From the NCBI RefSeq assembly GCF_008638365.1, contig NZ_VWVU01000001.1, positions 310,001 to 374,000 of the forward strand: a stretch of 64,000 bases of DNA. Reading direction: 5' to 3'. Positions 29,444 to 39,370 of this stretch are shown here, one piece after another. Below the pieces are notes generated by a model that saw only the letters and a list, made by a program, of their open reading frames with translations, did not search any database and had not been told where the DNA came from. A program made the position numbers and the translations under genes. Position 1 is the stretch's first letter. Every line of letters begins with the position of its first letter. This stretch comes from Nocardiopsis quinghaiensis. GTDB lineage: Bacteria; Actinomycetota; Actinomycetes; Streptosporangiales; Streptosporangiaceae.

Positions 29444-29812
29444 GTGATTCAGCAGGAGTCGCGACTCAAGGTCGCCGACAATACGGGTGCCAAGGAGATC
29501 CTTACCATCCGTGTTCTCGGTGGCTCGGGTCGGCGCTACGCCGGGATCGGCGACACCATCGTCGCCACGGTGAAGGACGCCCTGCCTGGCGCTGGAGTCA
29601 AGAAGGGCGACGTCGTCAAGGCCGTTGTCGTGCGCACCGCCAAGGAGCGCCGCCGGCCCGACGGCTCCTACATCCGCTTCGATGAGAACGCTGCCGTGCT
29701 CATCAAGGACGGTGGGGACCCGCGAGGCACCCGCATCTTCGGCCCTGTCGGCCGTGAGCTGCGTGACAAGAAGTACATGCGCATCATTTCGCTGGCGCCG
29801 GAGGTGCTCTAA
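29444..29812 (+). CDS. rplN: 50S ribosomal protein L14
   Basis: L14 (122 residues) contacts L19 and forms a subunit bridge. The GTG at 29444 after ATCAGGAGCAGAC gives [18 protein letters not shown], the standard N-terminus; the open frame from 29405 is not used. [21 protein letters not shown] and [23 protein letters not shown] are typical. First gene of the spc set. Confidence 0.97.
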   Translation: MIQQESRLKVADNTGAKEILTIRVLGGSGRRYAGIGDTIVATVKDALPGAGVKKGDVVKAVVVRTAKERRRPDGSYIRFDENAAVLIKDGGDPRGTRIFGPVGRELRDKKYMRIISLAPEVL

Positions 29813-29815
29813 GCG

Positions 29816-30121
29816 ATGAAGATCAAATCTGGCGACGAGGTCATCGTCCTCGCCGGCAAGGACAAGGGTGCCACCGGCAAGGTCGTCAAGGCCATGCCGA
29901 AGGAAGACCGTGTCATCGTCGAGGGCGTCAACCTGGTCAAGAAGCACAGGAAGGCCAACCCGGCGGGCGGCCAGCAGGGTGAGGTCGTCACCAAGGAGGC
30001 CCCGATCCACGTGAGCAACGTAGCGCTCGCGGAGGACGGCAAGGCCTCTCGGGTCGGCTATCGCTTCGAGGAAGACGGAACCAAGGTTCGGGTCTCCCGC
30101 CGCACCGGTAAGGACATCTGA
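29816..30121 (+). CDS. rplX: 50S ribosomal protein L24
   Basis: L24 (101 residues) initiates 50S assembly. The KOW motif [22 protein letters not shown] opens the protein, followed by [15 protein letters not shown]. It lies 3 bases after rplN and its stop overlaps the rplE ATG. Confidence 0.98.
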   Translation: MKIKSGDEVIVLAGKDKGATGKVVKAMPKEDRVIVEGVNLVKKHRKANPAGGQQGEVVTKEAPIHVSNVALAEDGKASRVGYRFEEDGTKVRVSRRTGKDI

Positions 30122-30696
30122 TGACGGTTACCAACGACATCACGGCCCCTCCGATGCCGCGGCTCAAGGAGAAGTACCGCAACGAGATCGTCGCTGCCCT
30201 CAAGGAGGAGCACGACATCGCCAACATCATGCAGGTCCCCGGTCTGACGAAGATCGTGGTCAACATGGGTGTGGGCGACGCGGCTCGTGACGCGAAGCTG
30301 ATCCAGGGCGCGGTCGCCGACCTCTCGGCGATCACCGGACAGAAGCCGAGGATCAACCGGGCCAAGAACTCCATCGCGCAGTTCAAGCTGCGCGAGGGTC
30401 AGCCGATCGGCGCCAGCGTCACGCTGCGCGGCGACCGGATGTGGGAGTTCCTCGACCGGCTGCTCTCGCTGGCCCTGCCCCGCATCCGGGACTTCCGTGG
30501 CCTTTCCCCGAAGCAGTTCGACGGGAACGGCAACTACACCTTCGGGCTCACCGAGCAGGTCATGTTCCACGAGGTGGACCCGGACAAGGTCGACCGGCAG
30601 CGTGGGATGGACATCACGGTCGTCACCACGGCCACGACCGACGACCAGGGCCGCAGCCTGCTCAAGCGGCTCGGTTTCCCGTTCAAGGAAGCCTGA
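30121..30696 (+). CDS. rplE: 50S ribosomal protein L5
   Basis: L5 (191 residues) binds 5S rRNA in the central protuberance. [40 protein letters not shown] and [17 protein letters not shown] are signatures. The start codon overlaps the rplX stop. Confidence 0.98.
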   Translation: MTVTNDITAPPMPRLKEKYRNEIVAALKEEHDIANIMQVPGLTKIVVNMGVGDAARDAKLIQGAVADLSAITGQKPRINRAKNSIAQFKLREGQPIGASVTLRGDRMWEFLDRLLSLALPRIRDFRGLSPKQFDGNGNYTFGLTEQVMFHEVDPDKVDRQRGMDITVVTTATTDDQGRSLLKRLGFPFKEA

Positions 30697-30709
30697 GGGG
30701 TAAGCACAT

Positions 30710-30895
30710 ATGGCCAAGAAGTCCCTGATCGCCAAGTCGCAGCGGAAGCAGAAGTTCGCCGTTCGCGCGTATACTCGATGCTCACGGTGCGGCCGCCCGC
30801 GCGCCGTCTTCCGGAAGTTCGGCCTGTGCCGTATCTGCTTCCGCGAGATGGCGCACCGGGGCGAGCTGCCCGGTATCACCAAGTCGAGCTGGTAG
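30710..30895 (+). CDS. rpsN: 30S ribosomal protein S14, zinc-binding type
   Basis: This 61-residue S14 carries the four-cysteine zinc knuckle C-S-R-C ... C-R-I-C ([20 protein letters not shown]), so it is the short type Z (rpsZ) form that needs zinc. A zinc-independent copy is often kept elsewhere under Zur control; none is in this window. The ATG follows TGAGGGGTAAGCAC. Confidence 0.97.
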   Translation: MAKKSLIAKSQRKQKFAVRAYTRCSRCGRPRAVFRKFGLCRICFREMAHRGELPGITKSSW

Positions 30896-30903
30896 TTTCC
30901 GGC

Positions 30904-30945
30904 GGGGCCGGCCAGGCGCTCGGTATCGAGCGCGGAGTCGGCCCC
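30904..30945 (+). promoter_or_regulatory. two-tier RNA hairpin between rpsN and rpsH
   Basis: The outer stem GGGGCCG/CGGCCCC (30904-30910, 30939-30945) and the inner stem GCGCTCG/CGAGCGC (30916-30922, 30927-30933) are both perfect, separated by a symmetric 5x5 internal loop and closed by a GTAT tetraloop. It lies in a 275-base spacer that is wide for this operon. Confidence 0.55.
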
Positions 30946-31170
30946 CGGAAGCACCATCGCTTGGTGGTTCGCAGAAGTGATCGTGACCGCACCAGGCGGC
31001 ACGGTCCCGCAACATCCAACCATCAGGGCACGGCAGTCCCGAGGAGGACCGCGGTGCCCACGACCACGCTGTAGGTCCGTTTGTGCACCTTCGCGGGATG
31101 AAACCCGTGGAAGGGCAGGTCCTGGGAAGGCCCGCACTCGGAAACCGCAGTGAGGAAGGGCCAGTCGGCC

Positions 31171-31569
31171 ATGACGATGACCGACCCGATCGCAGACATG
31201 CTCACACGTCTGCGCAACGCGAATTCGGCTTATCACGACACCGTGACCATGCCGTATTCCAAGATCAAGGCGCACATCGCCGAGATCCTCCAGCAGGAGG
31301 GCTTCATTCAGGGATGGCGGACAGAGGAGGCCCCCGTGGGCAAGAACCTCGTCCTGGACCTGAAGTACGGCCCCACCCGGGAGCGTTCTATCGCGGGCAT
31401 CCGCCGGGTCTCCAAGCCCGGTCTGCGGGTGTACGCCAAGAAGGAGAACCTGCCGCGGGTGCTGGGTGGCCTCGGTGTGGCGATCATTTCGACGTCCGGT
31501 GGCCTGATGACTGACAAGCAGGCCAAGAAGCGTGGCGTGGGCGGCGAAGTCCTCGCCTACGTCTGGTAG
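31171..31569 (+). CDS. rpsH: 30S ribosomal protein S8
   Basis: S8 (132 residues) binds the central domain of 16S rRNA and in E. coli represses the spc operon at L5. [20 protein letters not shown] and [24 protein letters not shown] are conserved. The ATG at 31171 gives the usual length; the open frame to 31150 adds residues not seen in S8. It follows a long spacer with an RNA hairpin (30904-30945). Confidence 0.97.
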   Translation: MTMTDPIADMLTRLRNANSAYHDTVTMPYSKIKAHIAEILQQEGFIQGWRTEEAPVGKNLVLDLKYGPTRERSIAGIRRVSKPGLRVYAKKENLPRVLGGLGVAIISTSGGLMTDKQAKKRGVGGEVLAYVW

Positions 31570-31585
31570 AGGGAGAGATTGAAGC

Positions 31586-32122
31586 ATGTCGCGAATCGGT
31601 CGACTGCCGCTCTCAGTCCCCAAGGGCGTCGAAGTCACGATTAACGGGCAAGACGTCACTGTCAAGGGGCCGAAGGGCGAACTGAAGCACACCATCGCCG
31701 AGCCGATCACCGCCTCTCTGGAGGACGGGGTGCTCACGGTGTTGCGTCCCGACGACAAGCCGGAGAACCGCTCGCTGCACGGTCTGACCCGTGCGCTCGT
31801 CGCCAACCTGGTCGAGGGTGTCTCCAAGGGCTACACCAAGACGCTGGAGATCCACGGTGTGGGTTACCGCGTCCAGGCCCGTGGCGCCAACCTGGAGTTC
31901 TCTCTGGGCTACAGCCACCCGGTCGTGGTGGAGCCCCCGGAGGGCATCAGCTTCCGGGTGGAGAAGCCGACGATCCTCCACGTCGAGGGCATCGACAAGC
32001 AGCTGGTGGGACAGGTCGCCGCGAACATCCGCGGTCTGCGCAAGCCTGACCCGTACAAGGCCAAGGGCGTGCGGTACCAGGGTGAGCACATCCGCCGCAA
32101 GGCCGGAAAGGCTGGTAAGTAG
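31586..32122 (+). CDS. rplF: 50S ribosomal protein L6
   Basis: L6 (178 residues) lies near the factor-binding site. Two similar domains are seen, with [17 protein letters not shown] at the start and [23 protein letters not shown] near the end. It follows rpsH by 16 bases. Confidence 0.98.
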   Translation: MSRIGRLPLSVPKGVEVTINGQDVTVKGPKGELKHTIAEPITASLEDGVLTVLRPDDKPENRSLHGLTRALVANLVEGVSKGYTKTLEIHGVGYRVQARGANLEFSLGYSHPVVVEPPEGISFRVEKPTILHVEGIDKQLVGQVAANIRGLRKPDPYKAKGVRYQGEHIRRKAGKAGK

Positions 32123-32124
32123 GC

Positions 32125-32508
32125 ATGGGTATCACCGTGAGCAGCCGTAAGCGGACCTCCAAGCGCGCCACTTCCCGTACGCGCCGCCAGTTCCGCGTGC
32201 GCAAGAAGGTCGTCGGCACCGCCGTGCGTCCCCGCCTGGCTGTGTTCCGTTCCTCCAAGCACATCGTCGCGCAGGTCATCGACGACACCAAGGGCCACAC
32301 CCTGGTCGCCGCCTCCAGCGTCGAGGCCGACCTGCGTGCCACCGAGGGCACCAAGTCCGACAAGTCTGCCAAGGTCGGCCAGCTCATCGCTGAGCGCGCC
32401 AAGGCCGCTGGCATCTCCACCGTCGTCTTCGACCGCGGTGGAAACCAGTACGCCGGACGTATCGCCAAGCTCGCCGAAGCGGCGCGCGAGGGCGGACTGG
32501 AGTTCTAG
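32125..32508 (+). CDS. rplR: 50S ribosomal protein L18
   Basis: L18 (127 residues) binds 5S rRNA with L5. [21 protein letters not shown] and [26 protein letters not shown] are typical. It lies 2 bases after rplF. Confidence 0.98.
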   Translation: MGITVSSRKRTSKRATSRTRRQFRVRKKVVGTAVRPRLAVFRSSKHIVAQVIDDTKGHTLVAASSVEADLRATEGTKSDKSAKVGQLIAERAKAAGISTVVFDRGGNQYAGRIAKLAEAAREGGLEF

Positions 32509-32557
32509 CGATGACCTCTGCAACGGCCAAGATCAACCACGAGAAGAGGAACCACTG

Positions 32558-33160
32558 ATGGCTGCAGCACCGCGGCGCGGCGCCGGTGGCGAGCGGCGTG
32601 ATCGCCGTGACGATCGCCGCGGCGGCGCCGCAGACAAGGGTGTCTCCTACATCGAGAAGGTCGTGACCATCAACCGGGTCGCGAAGGTCGTCAAGGGCGG
32701 CCGTCGCTTCTCCTTCACCGCCCTGGTCGTCGTCGGAGACGGCAACGGCATGGTCGGTGTCGGTTACGGCAAGGCCAAGGAGGTCCCGTCCGCGATCGCC
32801 AAGGGTGTCGAGGAGGCGAAGAAGAACTTCTTCCGCGTCCCCCGCATCCAGGGCACGATCGTGCACCGGGTCCAGGGCGAGGACGCTGCCGGCGTCGTCC
32901 TGCTCCGTCCGGCCGCTCCGGGTACCGGTGTTATCGCCGGTGGTCCGGTGCGCGCCGTGCTGGAGTGCGCCGGCATCCACGACGTACTGAGCAAGTCGCT
33001 CGGCTCGTCCAACCCGTTGAACATCGTGCACGCCACCGTGGCGGCTCTGAAGGGCATCAACCAGCCCGAGGAGATCGCCGCGCGCCGTGGCCTGCCGATC
33101 GAGGACGTCGCCCCGGCCGCCATGCTGCGTGCTCGCGCTGAGGCGAAGGCAGGAGCCTGA
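32558..33160 (+). CDS. rpsE: 30S ribosomal protein S5
   Basis: S5 (200 residues) helps decoding fidelity. The start is the ATG at 32558 after AGAAGAGGAACCACTG. A 27-residue Arg/Gly/Asp-rich N-terminal extension precedes the dsRBD-like domain with [21 protein letters not shown]; the C-terminal domain ends [21 protein letters not shown]. The spectinomycin loop ([10 protein letters not shown]) looks wild type. Confidence 0.97.
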   Translation: MAAAPRRGAGGERRDRRDDRRGGAADKGVSYIEKVVTINRVAKVVKGGRRFSFTALVVVGDGNGMVGVGYGKAKEVPSAIAKGVEEAKKNFFRVPRIQGTIVHRVQGEDAAGVVLLRPAAPGTGVIAGGPVRAVLECAGIHDVLSKSLGSSNPLNIVHATVAALKGINQPEEIAARRGLPIEDVAPAAMLRARAEAKAGA

Positions 33161-33162
33161 CC

Positions 33163-33348
33163 ATGGCCAAGCTCAAGATCACGCAGACCCGTTCCAAGAT
33201 CGGCGGCAAGGAGAAGCAGCACGCTGCTCTGCAGTCGCTCGGCCTGGGGCGGATCGGCAAGTCCACAGTCCGTGAGGACCGCCCCGAGGTTCGCGGGCAG
33301 ATCACCATCGTCGCGCACCTCGTCTCTGTCGAGGAGGTTGCCGTATGA
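33163..33348 (+). CDS. rpmD: 50S ribosomal protein L30
   Basis: L30 (61 residues) is a small ferredoxin-like protein of the 50[22 protein letters not shown] and [11 protein letters not shown] identify it. It lies 2 bases after rpsE and overlaps rplO by 4 bases. Confidence 0.97.
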   Translation: MAKLKITQTRSKIGGKEKQHAALQSLGLGRIGKSTVREDRPEVRGQITIVAHLVSVEEVAV

Positions 33349-33809
33349 GTGACTACAACCCCGACGAGCTGCTCAAGCTGCACCACCTGCGTCCCGCCCC
33401 GGGCTCCAACAAGGCCAAGATCCGCAAGGGTCGCGGCGAGGCGTCCAAGGGCAAGACCGCGGGTCGAGGCACCAAGGGCACCAAGGCTCGCAACACCGTG
33501 CGCCCCGGCTTCGAGGGCGGGCAGATGCCCCTCATCCGCCGGGTGCCCAAGCTCAAGGGCTTCAGCAACGCACGGTTCAAGACGAACTACCAGGTCGTCA
33601 ACCTTGACAAGCTGAGTGAGCTCTACCCCGAGGGTGGAGAGGTCACCGTCGCCGACCTGGTCGCCAAGGGCGCGGTTCGCAAGAACCAGCTCGTCAAGGT
33701 GCTGGGCACCGGTGAGATCACCTCCGCCGTGCAGGTGAGCGCGAACGCGTTCTCCTCCTCGGCCAAGGAGAAGATCACCGCCGCCGGTGGCTCCGTCACC
33801 GAGCTGTAG
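33345..33809 (+). CDS. rplO: 50S ribosomal protein L15
   Basis: L15 (154 residues) is a late assembly protein. The Gly/Arg-rich N-terminal arm [20 protein letters not shown] and the core segment [18 protein letters not shown] are typical. Its ATG overlaps the rpmD stop. It closes the spc block before a 282-base gap. Confidence 0.98.
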   Translation: MSDYNPDELLKLHHLRPAPGSNKAKIRKGRGEASKGKTAGRGTKGTKARNTVRPGFEGGQMPLIRRVPKLKGFSNARFKTNYQVVNLDKLSELYPEGGEVTVADLVAKGAVRKNQLVKVLGTGEITSAVQVSANAFSSSAKEKITAAGGSVTEL

Positions 33810-33834
33810 GGGACTTCCCCGCCATGTGCGACTG

Positions 33835-33882
33835 GGGGCGCTCGCCCGGCAGGCCCGTGAGGGACCTACCGGCGGGCGCCCC
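33835..33882 (+). terminator. terminator-like hairpin after rplO
   Basis: Arms at 33836-33853 and 33865-33881 pair over about 17 positions with one mismatch and one G-T pair, 26 bases after the rplO stop. No T-run follows. It separates rplO from secY. Confidence 0.6.
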
Positions 33883-33913
33883 CGCGCGTTGTGAGCGGTG
33901 ATCGTTATGTCTC

Positions 33914-33966
33914 ATGAACTCAACTGTCGAGTGATCACTGTTACAGTGCCATCTGTTTGAGTTCAT
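33914..33966 (+). promoter_or_regulatory. AT-rich dyad region upstream of secY
   Basis: ATGAACTCAA (33914-33923) and TTGAGTTCAT (33957-33966) are a perfect 10-base inverted repeat. Between them are the palindrome GTGATCAC (33931-33938) and CACTG-TTA-CAGTG (33936-33948). Base composition is far lower in GC than the flanks. It probably contains the promoter and operator of secY-adk-map, though no hexamer pair is convincing. Confidence 0.5.
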
Positions 33967-34091
33967 CACTTGACGTAATGTGAGTACTTCCGAGCAACGG
34001 GCGACCGCCCGGAGCTGACGTTCTACGACGATTCAGGATCGGCCGCGATGTCTGGAACCCGTTCCGCCGCCGAAGCCGCGCAGGAGGAGAC

Positions 34092-35405
34092 GTGCTAGGT
34101 GCGTTCGTTCGTGCATTCCGCACGCCCGACCTGCGCAACAAGCTGCTGTTCACACTGTTCATCCTGACGATCTTCCGTCTGGGGTCGGTGATCCCCGCTC
34201 CGGGTATCAACTCCGCGGCGATCCGGGATCAGATGGAGACGATCACCGCCTCCGACACGTCGGGCGTGTACGCGCTCGTGAACCTGTTCAGCGGCGGCGC
34301 GCTACTGCAACTTGCGGTGTTCGCGCTCGGGGTCATGCCGTACATCACCGCGAGCATCATCATCAACCTGCTGACGGTGGTGATCCCCCGCCTGGAGGCC
34401 CTCAAGAAGGAGGGACAGTCCGGGCAGAGCAAGATCACCCAGTACACCCGCTACCTGACTCTGATGCTCGCGGTCCTGCAGGCCACCAGCATCGTCGCCA
34501 TGGCCAGGACGGGCGCCCTGTTCCAGGGAGCCATCCAGGTCGACTCCTACATGCCCAACCAGGACATCATCACCCTGGTGACCATCGTCTTCACGATGAC
34601 CGCCGGAACCGCCATCATCATGTGGTTCGGCGAACTCATCACCGAGCGGGGCGTGGGCAACGGCATGTCGCTGCTGATCTTCACCCAGGTCATCGCGATG
34701 TTCCCCTCCTCGATCCTGGGCCTGTACCAGGAGCGCTCCGTCTGGGTCTTCGCGATCATCTGCATCGCGGGCCTGGTGCTCATCACCGCCGTGGTCTTCA
34801 TCGAGCAGGCCCAGCGCCGTATCCCGGTGCAGTACGCCAAGCGCATGGTCGGCCGGCGCATGTACGGCGGCAGCTCGACCTACATCCCGCTGAAGGTCAA
34901 CCAGGCGGGCATCATCCCCGTGATCTTCGCCTCCTCGCTGCTGTACCTGCCCCAGCTGGTCGTGGGCCTGCTGGGCCAGGACTCCACCAACCCCGTGGTG
35001 ACCTTCGTCCAGACGTACTTCCTCACCGGCACCCACCCCGTGTACATGGCGACGTTCTTCGCCATGATCATCGGCTTCGCGTTCTTCTACGTGGCGATTA
35101 CCTTCAACCCCACTGAGGTCGCCGACAACATGAAGAAGTACGGTGGGTTCATCCCGGGTATCCGACCAGGGCGTCCGACGGCCGAGTACCTCGACTACGT
35201 GTTGACGAGGCTGACGACCCCCGGATCTCTGTACCTGGGTGTGATCGCTCTCCTGCCGATGGTCGCGCTCGGCGCCACCGGGGCCAACGCGAACTTCCCG
35301 TTCGGCGGGACGAGCATCCTGATCATGGTCGGTGTCGGGCTGGACACGGTGAAGCAGATCGAGAGTCACCTCCAGCAGAGGAACTACGAAGGTTTTCTGC
35401 GATAA
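34092..35405 (+). CDS. secY: preprotein translocase subunit SecY
   Basis: SecY (437 residues) is the protein-conducting channel in the plasma membrane. Ten hydrophobic segments can be placed; the plug region follows GSVIPAPGINSAAI, and the cytosolic loops contain ITERGVGNGMSLLIFTQV and the conserved GFIPGIRPGRPTAEYLDYVLTRL with the ribosome-contacting arginines. The GTG start follows CGCAGGAGGAGAC. It leads the secY-adk-map group with junctions of 0 and 1 bases. Confidence 0.98.
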   Translation: MLGAFVRAFRTPDLRNKLLFTLFILTIFRLGSVIPAPGINSAAIRDQMETITASDTSGVYALVNLFSGGALLQLAVFALGVMPYITASIIINLLTVVIPRLEALKKEGQSGQSKITQYTRYLTLMLAVLQATSIVAMARTGALFQGAIQVDSYMPNQDIITLVTIVFTMTAGTAIIMWFGELITERGVGNGMSLLIFTQVIAMFPSSILGLYQERSVWVFAIICIAGLVLITAVVFIEQAQRRIPVQYAKRMVGRRMYGGSSTYIPLKVNQAGIIPVIFASSLLYLPQLVVGLLGQDSTNPVVTFVQTYFLTGTHPVYMATFFAMIIGFAFFYVAITFNPTEVADNMKKYGGFIPGIRPGRPTAEYLDYVLTRLTTPGSLYLGVIALLPMVALGATGANANFPFGGTSILIMVGVGLDTVKQIESHLQQRNYEGFLR

Positions 35406-36068
35406 ATGCGAGCAGTATTGGTGGGGCCGCCTGGGGCCGGCAAGGGCACCCAGGCCCAGATCCTCGCGTCCGAGTTGTCGATTCCCAAGGTGTCCACCGG
35501 CGACATCTTCCGGGCCAACGTCAGCGGCGGCACTGAGCTTGGCAAGAAGGCCAAGGAGTACATGGACCGCGGTGACCTCGTCCCCGACGAGATCACCAAC
35601 GCCATGGTCAAGGACCGGCTGGCGCAGGACGACGCGGCCGCGGGCTTCCTGCTCGACGGGTTCCCGCGCAACGTTGCGCAGGCCGGGACGCTCAGGACCA
35701 TGCTGGCCGACCTGGGCACCGGCCTGGACGTCGTCCTGGAGCTGAGGGTCGACGAGGAGGAGGTCGTCAAACGCCTCTCGGGCCGCCGCTCGTGCCCCGA
35801 GTGCGGCCGGGTGTACCACGTCGAGTACGACCCTCCGAAGGCGGAGGGCCGGTGCGACAACGAGGGCGCCGAGCTGTACCAGCGTGAGGACGACCGCGAG
35901 GGGACCATCAGGCACCGCCTGGAGGTCTACCGGGAGCAGACCGCTCCGCTGGTGGAGTTCTACGAGGCCGAGGGCCTGCTGGCCACCATCGCCGCCACGG
36001 GTTCCGTGGCGGAGGTGACGACCCGCGCCAAGGCCGCCATCGAGGGGAAGACCGGGGCCGACTCCTGA
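35406..36068 (+). CDS. adk: adenylate kinase
   Basis: The 220-residue kinase interconverts ATP + AMP and 2 ADP. The P-loop GPPGAGKGT is at residues 7-15, the AMP-binding part has [10 protein letters not shown] and DGFPRN, and the LID (about 121-160) has Cys130, Cys133 and Cys150 with an acidic fourth ligand (Asp151 or Glu153), suggesting the zinc-type LID. It directly follows secY (no gap), and its stop overlaps the map ATG, as in many bacteria. Confidence 0.98.
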   Translation: MRAVLVGPPGAGKGTQAQILASELSIPKVSTGDIFRANVSGGTELGKKAKEYMDRGDLVPDEITNAMVKDRLAQDDAAAGFLLDGFPRNVAQAGTLRTMLADLGTGLDVVLELRVDEEEVVKRLSGRRSCPECGRVYHVEYDPPKAEGRCDNEGAELYQREDDREGTIRHRLEVYREQTAPLVEFYEAEGLLATIAATGSVAEVTTRAKAAIEGKTGADS

Positions 36069-36892
36069 TGTTCCGTAGGGCCGAACCGGACGTGCAGATC
36101 AAGACGCCGGAGCAGATCGCCATGATGAGGGCGGCGGGCCAGATCGTGGCCCGCGCCCTGGACACCCTCCGGGCCGCGGTGCGGCCCGGAGTGTCCACCC
36201 TGGAACTGGACGCCGTGGCGGAGAAGGTCATCCGCGACGCGGACGCCGTCCCCTCCTTCAAGGGCTACCACGGCTTCCCGGGATCCATCTGCGCCTCGGT
36301 GAACGAGGAGGTCGTCCACGGCATCCCCAGCGCGGAGCGCGTGCTGTCCGAGGACGACATCGTCTCCATCGACTGCGGGGCCATCCTGGAGGGCTGGCAC
36401 GGCGACTCGGCGATCACGGTCGCCGTGGGCGAGGGCCGCCCGGAGGACCTGCGGATGATGGAGGTCTGCGAGGAGTCCATGTGGCGGGGGATCGCCGAGC
36501 TGCGTCCGGGCAGGACCCTGGGTGACATCGGCCACGCGATCGGCGGCCACATCTCCCGCAACGGCGGCTACGGCAACGTCCGCGAGTACGGCGGCCACGG
36601 CATCGGCACCGAGATGCACATGGACCCGCACGTGCTCAACTACGGCAAGCGCGGCAAGGGCATGAAGCTGGTCGAGGGCATGTGCCTGGCGATCGAGCCG
36701 ATGACCACCCTGGGCCGTCACGACGTGATCCAGCTCGACGACGGCTGGACCGTGGTGACGCGGGACGGCGGGCGGGCCGCGCACTTCGAGCACACGGTCG
36801 CGGTGACCGCGGACGGCCCCGTCGTCCTGACCGCGCGAGAGTCCAACCGCGATAAAATCGCTGACATGGGGTTCGTCCAGCCGACCTGGTAG
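36068..36892 (+). CDS. map: methionine aminopeptidase type I
   Basis: The 274-residue enzyme removes the initiator methionine from new proteins. Metal ligands are seen in DCGAILEGWHGDSAIT (two Asp), GGHGIGTEMHMDPHVLNY (His), AIEPM (Glu) and HFEHTVAVT (Glu). HGFPGSICASVNEEVVHGIP is the usual substrate-side block. It is coupled to adk by a 1-base overlap. It lacks an N-terminal zinc extension, so it is the short actinobacterial type. Confidence 0.97.
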   Translation: MFRRAEPDVQIKTPEQIAMMRAAGQIVARALDTLRAAVRPGVSTLELDAVAEKVIRDADAVPSFKGYHGFPGSICASVNEEVVHGIPSAERVLSEDDIVSIDCGAILEGWHGDSAITVAVGEGRPEDLRMMEVCEESMWRGIAELRPGRTLGDIGHAIGGHISRNGGYGNVREYGGHGIGTEMHMDPHVLNYGKRGKGMKLVEGMCLAIEPMTTLGRHDVIQLDDGWTVVTRDGGRAAHFEHTVAVTADGPVVLTARESNRDKIADMGFVQPTW

Positions 36893-36958
36893 GGGCCTCG
36901 TCCCACGCGCGGAGCGCGGGGCAGGGCCGCCTTCGGGCGAAGATGCGAGGTGCGCGCA

Positions 36959-37414
36959 GTGTCCGACCCGGTGCCGTCGATACGAACGTCCGACGTGGAA
37001 CGCGACCGCGTCGCTCAGCTACTGCAGGAGCACTTCGCCCAGGGGCGGCTGGACCACGAGGAGTTCACCGACCGCCTCGGCCGTGTCTACAAGGCCAGGA
37101 CCGCGGGAGAGCTGGCCACGGTCACGGGGGACCTGCCCGAGCGCGACCTCGCCGACGTCCGGGGAGCGGCGTCCCGGCAGGAGGAGTTCGCGGTGGCGCC
37201 CCCGATCAGCCTGCGCGATCCGGCCCTGATGGTGCCGTGGGCGCTGTACCTCGGGGTCAACGTCCTGTGCTTCGTGATCTGGCTGATCCTGTTCCTCACC
37301 ACCGACCACGACTACCCGTGGTTCCTGTGGGTGATGGGTCCTTGGGGGATCGTGATGGGTGTGGTGACCATGGGGGTTCTGCCCGGCCGGAGGAACTCCT
37401 CCGGCGAGGAGTAG
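36959..37414 (+). CDS. DUF1707 domain membrane protein
   Basis: Residues 8-60 (IRTSDVERDRVAQLLQEHFA ... LDHEEFTDRLGRVYKARTAGELATVTGDLPE) match the DUF1707 pattern common in actinobacteria, usually on the cytoplasmic side. Two transmembrane segments follow (about residues 82-104 and 113-135). The GTG at 36959 is chosen because GAGG (36946-36949) precedes it; the frame is open to 36950 and beyond. Function is unknown; some DUF1707 proteins sit beside sensor or transport genes. Confidence 0.75.
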   Translation: MSDPVPSIRTSDVERDRVAQLLQEHFAQGRLDHEEFTDRLGRVYKARTAGELATVTGDLPERDLADVRGAASRQEEFAVAPPISLRDPALMVPWALYLGVNVLCFVIWLILFLTTDHDYPWFLWVMGPWGIVMGVVTMGVLPGRRNSSGEE

Positions 37415-37736
37415 GCGTCCGTTTTCGGGCCCGAATCCGGCGCGGTCGTTTCCCTTCGGGGACGCGCGGTGTAGAGTGCTCTGCTCGCGGCGGTTAGGAG
37501 TACTTGCCCCGAGGGGATAGACTGTCATTGCCCATACGCGGGCTGTTGGGTCAGTCTGCCTTCTTTGTGCCGCGTCTTCTCATCGACGCACGCTCTTGCA
37601 GTTGGCCCGAACTTCCAGTGTGTCCTGGCGTCGGTGACGGCATCCGCCGTTACCGGGGCCGTCGCGTCATGCGAGGCCACTGGGGTCGCGTCGGGTTGTC
37701 CTGTATCAACCAATCGATGAGCGAGGCGTGGAGGAC
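37415..37736. other. infA upstream region
   Basis: No gene is seen in this 322-base gap. It contains TAGAGT (37472-37477) and TAGACT (37518-37523), either of which may be a -10 box for infA, but neither has a strong -35. It ends with a purine-rich GCGTGGAGGAC ribosome site for infA. Confidence 0.4.
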
Positions 37737-37958
37737 ATGGCCAAGAAAGACGGCGCCATCGAGATCGAGGGTTCCGTTGTCGAGTCCCTACCCAACGCTA
37801 TGTTCAAGGTAGAGCTCGACAACGGGCACCAGGTCCTTGCCCATATCAGCGGCAAGATGCGGATGAACTACATCCGTATTCTCCCCGACGACCGTGTCGT
37901 CGTGGAGCTGAGCCCGTACGACCTCACGCGCGGGCGCATCGTTTACCGCTACAAGTAG
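37737..37958 (+). CDS. infA: translation initiation factor IF-1
   Basis: IF-1 (73 residues) binds the A site of the 30S during initiation. The OB-fold sequence [20 protein letters not shown] ... [20 protein letters not shown] is textbook. The ATG at 37737 is the right start; a GTG at 37728 would add three residues (MED). It is followed by rpmJ. Confidence 0.98.
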   Translation: MAKKDGAIEIEGSVVESLPNAMFKVELDNGHQVLAHISGKMRMNYIRILPDDRVVVELSPYDLTRGRIVYRYK

Positions 37959-38003
37959 CCCGTCGCGGGCCGCGTGCCCGCGAGGGATGAGTTCGGAGTC
38001 ACC

Positions 38004-38117
38004 ATGAAGGTCAAGCCGAGCGTGAAGAAGATCTGCGCGAAGTGCCGCGTGATTCGCCGTAACGGCCGGATCATGGTCATTTGCTCGGACCCGCGTCACA
38101 AGCAGCGCCAGGGCTAG
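38004..38117 (+). CDS. rpmJ: 50S ribosomal protein L36
   Basis: A 37-residue frame ([19 protein letters not shown] at its start, ending DPRHKQRQG) gives L36, the smallest ribosomal protein. The zinc ligands are the CAKC pair plus Cys and His in CSDPRH, so it is the zinc-containing form. The ATG follows TTCGGAGTCACC. Confidence 0.97.
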   Translation: MKVKPSVKKICAKCRVIRRNGRIMVICSDPRHKQRQG

Positions 38118-38334
38118 AACCCTGGTTCGCTGGTCGCGGCTTCACGTACCGCGAGCGGCCCGGTGGGCGTAACCGCCCCGCACCGGACGCACGAAACAAC
38201 GAAAACCTGTTCCGACTCCCGGCGCCGAAGGCGCGGGAAGTACCCCCGGTCGGAGGCCGGGGCCTCGTCGATTGGGCGACGAGAGGGTGGAACGGGCCAG
38301 ACCTCCGCATAGGGCAATTAGGAGTCTCGCCCAC

Positions 38335-38715
38335 ATGGCACGTATCGAAGGTGTTGACCTTCCCCGCGACAAGCGGGTGGAGATCGCTCTCACGTACATC
38401 TTCGGGATCGGGCGCACCCGTGCGCTGGAAACCCTGAAGAGCACCGGCGTCGACGGCGACACGCGCGTTCACCAGTTGTCCGAGGAGGACTTGGTCCAGC
38501 TGCGCGACTGGATCGGCGCCAACTACCAGGTCGAGGGTGACCTGCGCCGTGAGGTGCAGGGCGACATCCGCCGCAAGATGGAGATCGGTAGTTACCAGGG
38601 CATTCGCCACCGCCGTGGACTCCCGGTCCGCGGTCAGCGCACGCAGACCAACGCGCGCACCCGCAAGGGCAAGAAGAAGACCGTGGCCGGTAAGAAGAAG
38701 GCCGGTAAGAAGTAG
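38335..38715 (+). CDS. rpsM: 30S ribosomal protein S13
   Basis: S13 (126 residues) bridges the subunits and contacts P-site t[33 protein letters not shown] and [20 protein letters not shown] identify it; the tail is Lys-rich. The ATG at 38335 follows TTAGGAGTCTCGCCCAC. A 217-base spacer from rpmJ has short hairpins but no gene. Confidence 0.98.
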   Translation: MARIEGVDLPRDKRVEIALTYIFGIGRTRALETLKSTGVDGDTRVHQLSEEDLVQLRDWIGANYQVEGDLRREVQGDIRRKMEIGSYQGIRHRRGLPVRGQRTQTNARTRKGKKKTVAGKKKAGKK

Positions 38716-38783
38716 TCCGCTCGGACTGGACTAATGACCGCGTCCGGAACGACACGGACCGATGATCTCTGGGAGTTTCGCTC

Positions 38784-39188
<405 letters not shown>

Positions 39189-39199
39189 TCCCGGCAGCC

Positions 39200-39229
39200 G
39201 GCGCCCGCGGTCCTATCCGCGCGGGCGCC
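39200..39229 (+). terminator. hairpin between rpsK and rpoA
   Basis: GGCGCCCGCG (39200-39209) and CGCGGGCGCC (39220-39229) form a perfect 10-bp stem with a 10-base loop 12 bases after rpsK. It may attenuate or stabilise the message; no T-run follows. Confidence 0.45.
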
Positions 39230-39370
39230 GCGCCGCGCTTGATCCCGCGTGGACCCCTGGTGGGGACCGCGCGGGCGGGGTAGGAATCCGAGTAGTGGAC
39301 ACCGCTGCCGCGGTGTCCAGCCGGTGGCCGTCAAATAGCGGGCGGCCATGTGGAAGGGAAGACACGGACC

